Under the pieces are notes generated by a model. That model had not been told where the DNA came from. It saw only the letters and a list, made by a program, of their open reading frames with translations, and made no database searches. Shown piece after piece: positions 6,425 through 7,765 of a stretch of 7,765 bases of DNA. The stretch is from Candidatus Tharpella sp. (lineage in GTDB: Bacteria; Desulfobacterota; Anaeroferrophillalia; Anaeroferrophillales; Tharpellaceae), in contig JAGGTT010000063.1 of NCBI GenBank assembly GCA_021163565.1, forward strand, positions 1 through 7,765. The letters are read 5' to 3'. A program made the translations under genes and the position numbers. The stretch's first letter is position 1. Each line of letters starts with the position of its first letter.

Positions 6425-6482
6425 GAAATTTCTCCAGCTTGTTCGAGGTCATAAATAAATTTGAAAAATGAAAATAGGTTTC

Positions 6483-6514
6483 CTGATTCGGAAAGATACT
6501 CTGTATGTAATCAG
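6483..6514. repeat. nested inverted repeats upstream of the DUF1015 gene
   Basis: The outer arms are CTGATT (6483-6488) and AATCAG (6509-6514). The inner arms are ATAC (6496-6499) and GTAT (6503-6506) around TCT. A weak minus-strand promoter-like pair, TTTACT (6527-6532) and TACATA (6504-6509) with a 17-base spacer, overlaps the right arm. The structure is AT-rich and lacks terminator features. It could be an operator or chance, and it is recorded as the only structure in the 119-base gap. Confidence 0.22.
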
Positions 6515-6543
6515 AAAAATCTATTAAGTAAATTGCAGTCGCT

Positions 6544-7419
6544 TCAGCCGGCCCAAATATCCAGGGCGGCGACAACAAAAATAGTGATACTGATATAGCC
6601 GTTTATGGTAAAAAAAGCAGTGTCGATTTTGCTCAGATCCGTTGGGCTCAAAAGTTCATGTTCGTAGTGGAGCAGGGCTGCAACCGCAAATAGTGCCAAT
6701 AGAAAAAACCAGCCTAATGACGCGGAGAAGAGCCAGACCAGAAATAGGGCTCCGAGCATGCCCAGATGCAGTTTGCGGGCCAGGGTCAGAGTTGCTTCTA
6801 TACCGATGCTTGCGGGGATTGAGTGGAGGCCTTCGGCCTTATCAAACTCAATGTCCTGTAGAGAATAGAGCAGGTCAAAACCGCAGACCCAGCAGCCGAC
6901 GGCAAAACCGAGAACCAGCGGCGTTAGAGCCAGAGACCCGGTAACCGCTATCCAGGCACCGACCGGGGCCAGCCCCAGGCATAAACCTAAAATGTAATGG
7001 GTGTAATTAGTGTAGCGTTTAGCCAGTGAATAGGCAGTCAAGATCATGATTATATAGGGAGCCAGATGGAGACAGAAAGAGTTAAGCATGGCGGCGGCGA
7101 AGATAAAGATAAGATAACTGACCACGGTTAGGCCAAGAGCCTGTTTTGTCTCGATGAGTCCGGCCGGCAGGGCCCTCTCTTTCGTGCGCGGGTTGCGGGC
7201 ATCAAACTTTGCATCGAGCAGGCGGTTAGCACCCATGGCTCCGGTACGGGCTCCGGCCATGGCAATAATGATCCAAAAGATTTTCCAGAGTGAAGGCATG
7301 CCGTCAGCAGCCAGGAGAGCGGCCATTAGAGCAAACGGCAGGGCAAAAATTGTATGAGAAAACTTGACCATTTCAAGAAAAGTGCGTATCCGTTGTTGCA
7401 GGTTTTCTTGGTTTTGCAT
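6544..7419 (-). CDS. mqnP: UbiA-family prenyltransferase, MqnP type (menaquinone synthesis)
   Basis: This integral inner-membrane prenyltransferase attaches a polyprenyl chain to an aromatic quinone precursor. Of 291 residues, most lie in about eight or nine hydrophobic segments, the first at roughly 23-38. The two magnesium/diphosphate-binding motifs are intact: NRLLDAKFDARNPRT (65-79) and YSLQDIEFDKAEGLHS (185-200). The surrounding AGARTGAMGANRL and KERALPAG wording, with FSHTIFALPFA near the start, is characteristic of the 'UbiA-like' group that includes MqnP of the futalosine pathway, rather than E. coli UbiA. The ATG at 7417-7419 has a modest GGTAGAG about six bases upstream. The gene stands divergent to pdxA. 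Its likely prenyl donor comes from the synthase at 3250-4236. Classical UbiA (4-hydroxybenzoate substrate) remains possible; the presence of mqnA, mqnC and mqnD elsewhere in the genome would decide. Confidence 0.85.
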   Translation of the reverse strand: MQNQENLQQRIRTFLEMVKFSHTIFALPFALMAALLAADGMPSLWKIFWIIIAMAGARTGAMGANRLLDAKFDARNPRTKERALPAGLIETKQALGLTVVSYLIFIFAAAMLNSFCLHLAPYIIMILTAYSLAKRYTNYTHYILGLCLGLAPVGAWIAVTGSLALTPLVLGFAVGCWVCGFDLLYSLQDIEFDKAEGLHSIPASIGIEATLTLARKLHLGMLGALFLVWLFSASLGWFFLLALFAVAALLHYEHELLSPTDLSKIDTAFFTINGYISITIFVVAALDIWAG

Positions 7420-7469
7420 TTTAAGCTCTACCTTTAGATTAAGATGTTGGCTGTTTGTCGCACCTGAAT

Positions 7470-7499
7470 GGGGCTGTTGCTGAGCAATCGGGCACCCCC
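7470..7499. repeat. inverted repeats in the mqnP-pdxA divergent region
   Basis: A perfect 11-base palindrome TTGCT-G-AGCAA (7477-7487) is enclosed by GGGG (7470-7473) and a C-run (7495-7499) that could pair as an outer stem with unpaired bases between. No T-run follows on either strand, so it is not a terminator. It lies roughly midway between the two divergent genes, where an operator would be expected. Function unknown. Confidence 0.3.
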
Positions 7500-7520
7500 T
7501 TTACTCTATTTGGAGCTATG

Positions 7521-7571
7521 ATGCAAGAATTGATTATTGATTATATAAGGATTCTGGTCAGATATTATATC
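7521..7571 (+). promoter_or_regulatory. AT-rich candidate promoter/operator region for pdxA
   Basis: This AT-rich stretch in the 191-base divergent gap holds two -10-like hexamers, TATAAG (7544-7549) and TATTAT (7563-7568), but no good -35 box at 16-18 bases from either. Two TTGATT copies (7530-7535 and 7537-7542) lie nearby. GATAT-T-ATATC (7561-7571) is a perfect palindrome. The pdxA promoter probably lies here, but the exact boxes are not determined. Confidence 0.25.
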
Positions 7572-7595
7572 AATTGAGTTCCGGTTGGCCGGGGC

Positions 7596-7601
7596 AGGAG
7601 G
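7596..7601 (+). promoter_or_regulatory. ribosome binding site of pdxA
   Basis: A full AGGAGG sequence nine bases before the ATG at 7611. This is the best Shine-Dalgarno match in the window and fixes the pdxA start. Confidence 0.75.
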
Positions 7602-7610
7602 TGTGGCTTA

Positions 7611-7765
7611 ATGTTTAAGTTGGTAATTACAATGGGAGATCCGGCTGGAATCGGGCCGGAGGTTACGGTGCGGGCTCTAGCCGGACTTGATGAAAATCTT
7701 TTGCAGGATGTGGTCGTGGTTGGTGAAGCTCTCTGGCTGCGGCAGGTGGCTGAAAAAATCGGTGC
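7611..7765 (+). CDS. pdxA: 4-hydroxythreonine-4-phosphate dehydrogenase (partial, N-terminus)
   Basis: The first 51 codons are visible before the window ends. PdxA is a cytoplasmic, NAD-dependent, metal-requiring dehydrogenase that oxidises 4-phosphohydroxy-threonine. The product is used by PdxJ to make pyridoxine 5'-phosphate in the DXP-dependent vitamin B6 route. The hallmark N-terminal motif MGDPAGIGPE occupies residues 8-17, preceded by MFKLVIT as is normal for the family, and followed by a hydrophobic strand DVVVVGE (33-39). The start is fixed by the AGGAGG at 7596-7601. It is the only plus-strand gene in the window and diverges from mqnP. Some PdxA homologues (PdxA2 types) act on other substrates, and the visible part cannot exclude this. 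Confidence 0.9.
   Translation, partial: MFKLVITMGDPAGIGPEVTVRALAGLDENLLQDVVVVGEALWLRQVAEKIG

Noticed and set aside
5993..6454. Plus-strand open frame of 153 codons opposite DUF1015.
   Set aside because: It is antisense to a full-length conserved gene, resembles no family I know, and extends past the DUF1015 start only by chance.
1..7765. Search for mobile elements, CRISPR arrays, tRNA/rRNA genes, toxin-antitoxin or defence genes.
   Set aside because: No transposase or integrase motifs, regularly spaced repeats, tRNA-like cloverleafs or unexplained long gaps were seen. The region appears to be ordinary core chromosome.

Overview
The window reads as chromosomal housekeeping DNA from a Gram-negative, probably anaerobic bacterium. 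The best guess is a member of the former Deltaproteobacteria (Desulfobacterota or relatives). The reasons are a separate glycyl-tRNA synthetase beta subunit, a UbiA-family enzyme of the MqnP type (futalosine menaquinone route), a long-chain prenyl diphosphate synthase, a DUF1015 protein paired with a TrmN6-like methyltransferase, and a lipoprotein thioredoxin. The taxonomic call is inference from gene content. Base composition looks even throughout, and there are no transposase, integrase, phage, CRISPR, rRNA or tRNA signatures.

Seven complete genes lie on the minus strand. In transcription order (high to low coordinate) they are: an MqnP-type prenyltransferase (6544-7419), a DUF1015 protein (5114-6424), a TrmN6-like methyltransferase (4391-5110), a polyprenyl diphosphate synthase (3250-4236), a cytoplasmic thioredoxin (2845-3168), a TlpA/ResA-like lipoprotein (2198-2725) and glyS (69-2132). 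At the left edge, a start codon with a good ribosome site begins another minus-strand gene, of which five codons are visible. At the right edge, pdxA begins on the plus strand (7611 onward), divergent from the prenyltransferase.

No gap between genes exceeds 200 bases. Two gaps hold convincing sigma-70 promoters. One, in front of the prenyl diphosphate synthase, has TTGACA and TATAGT 17 bases apart. The other, in front of thioredoxin, has TTGACT and TATGAT 16 bases apart, and a perfect 12-base palindrome fills most of its spacer. The strand is therefore likely read as several units. DUF1015 and the methyltransferase are tightly coupled (3-base gap). No canonical GC-stem plus T-run terminator was found.

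Functionally, the long-chain prenyl diphosphate synthase would make the side-chain donor that the MqnP-type enzyme attaches to the quinone precursor, so both ends of the side-chain step lie within 4 kb. The two thioredoxin-fold proteins would serve cytoplasmic and periplasmic redox chemistry. GlyS needs GlyQ, which is not in the window. I see no clear novel multi-gene system. The items most worth a second look are the uncharacterised DUF1015/methyltransferase pair, the palindrome inside the thioredoxin promoter, and the strong promoter with an 88-base leader lacking a Shine-Dalgarno site before the prenyl diphosphate synthase.
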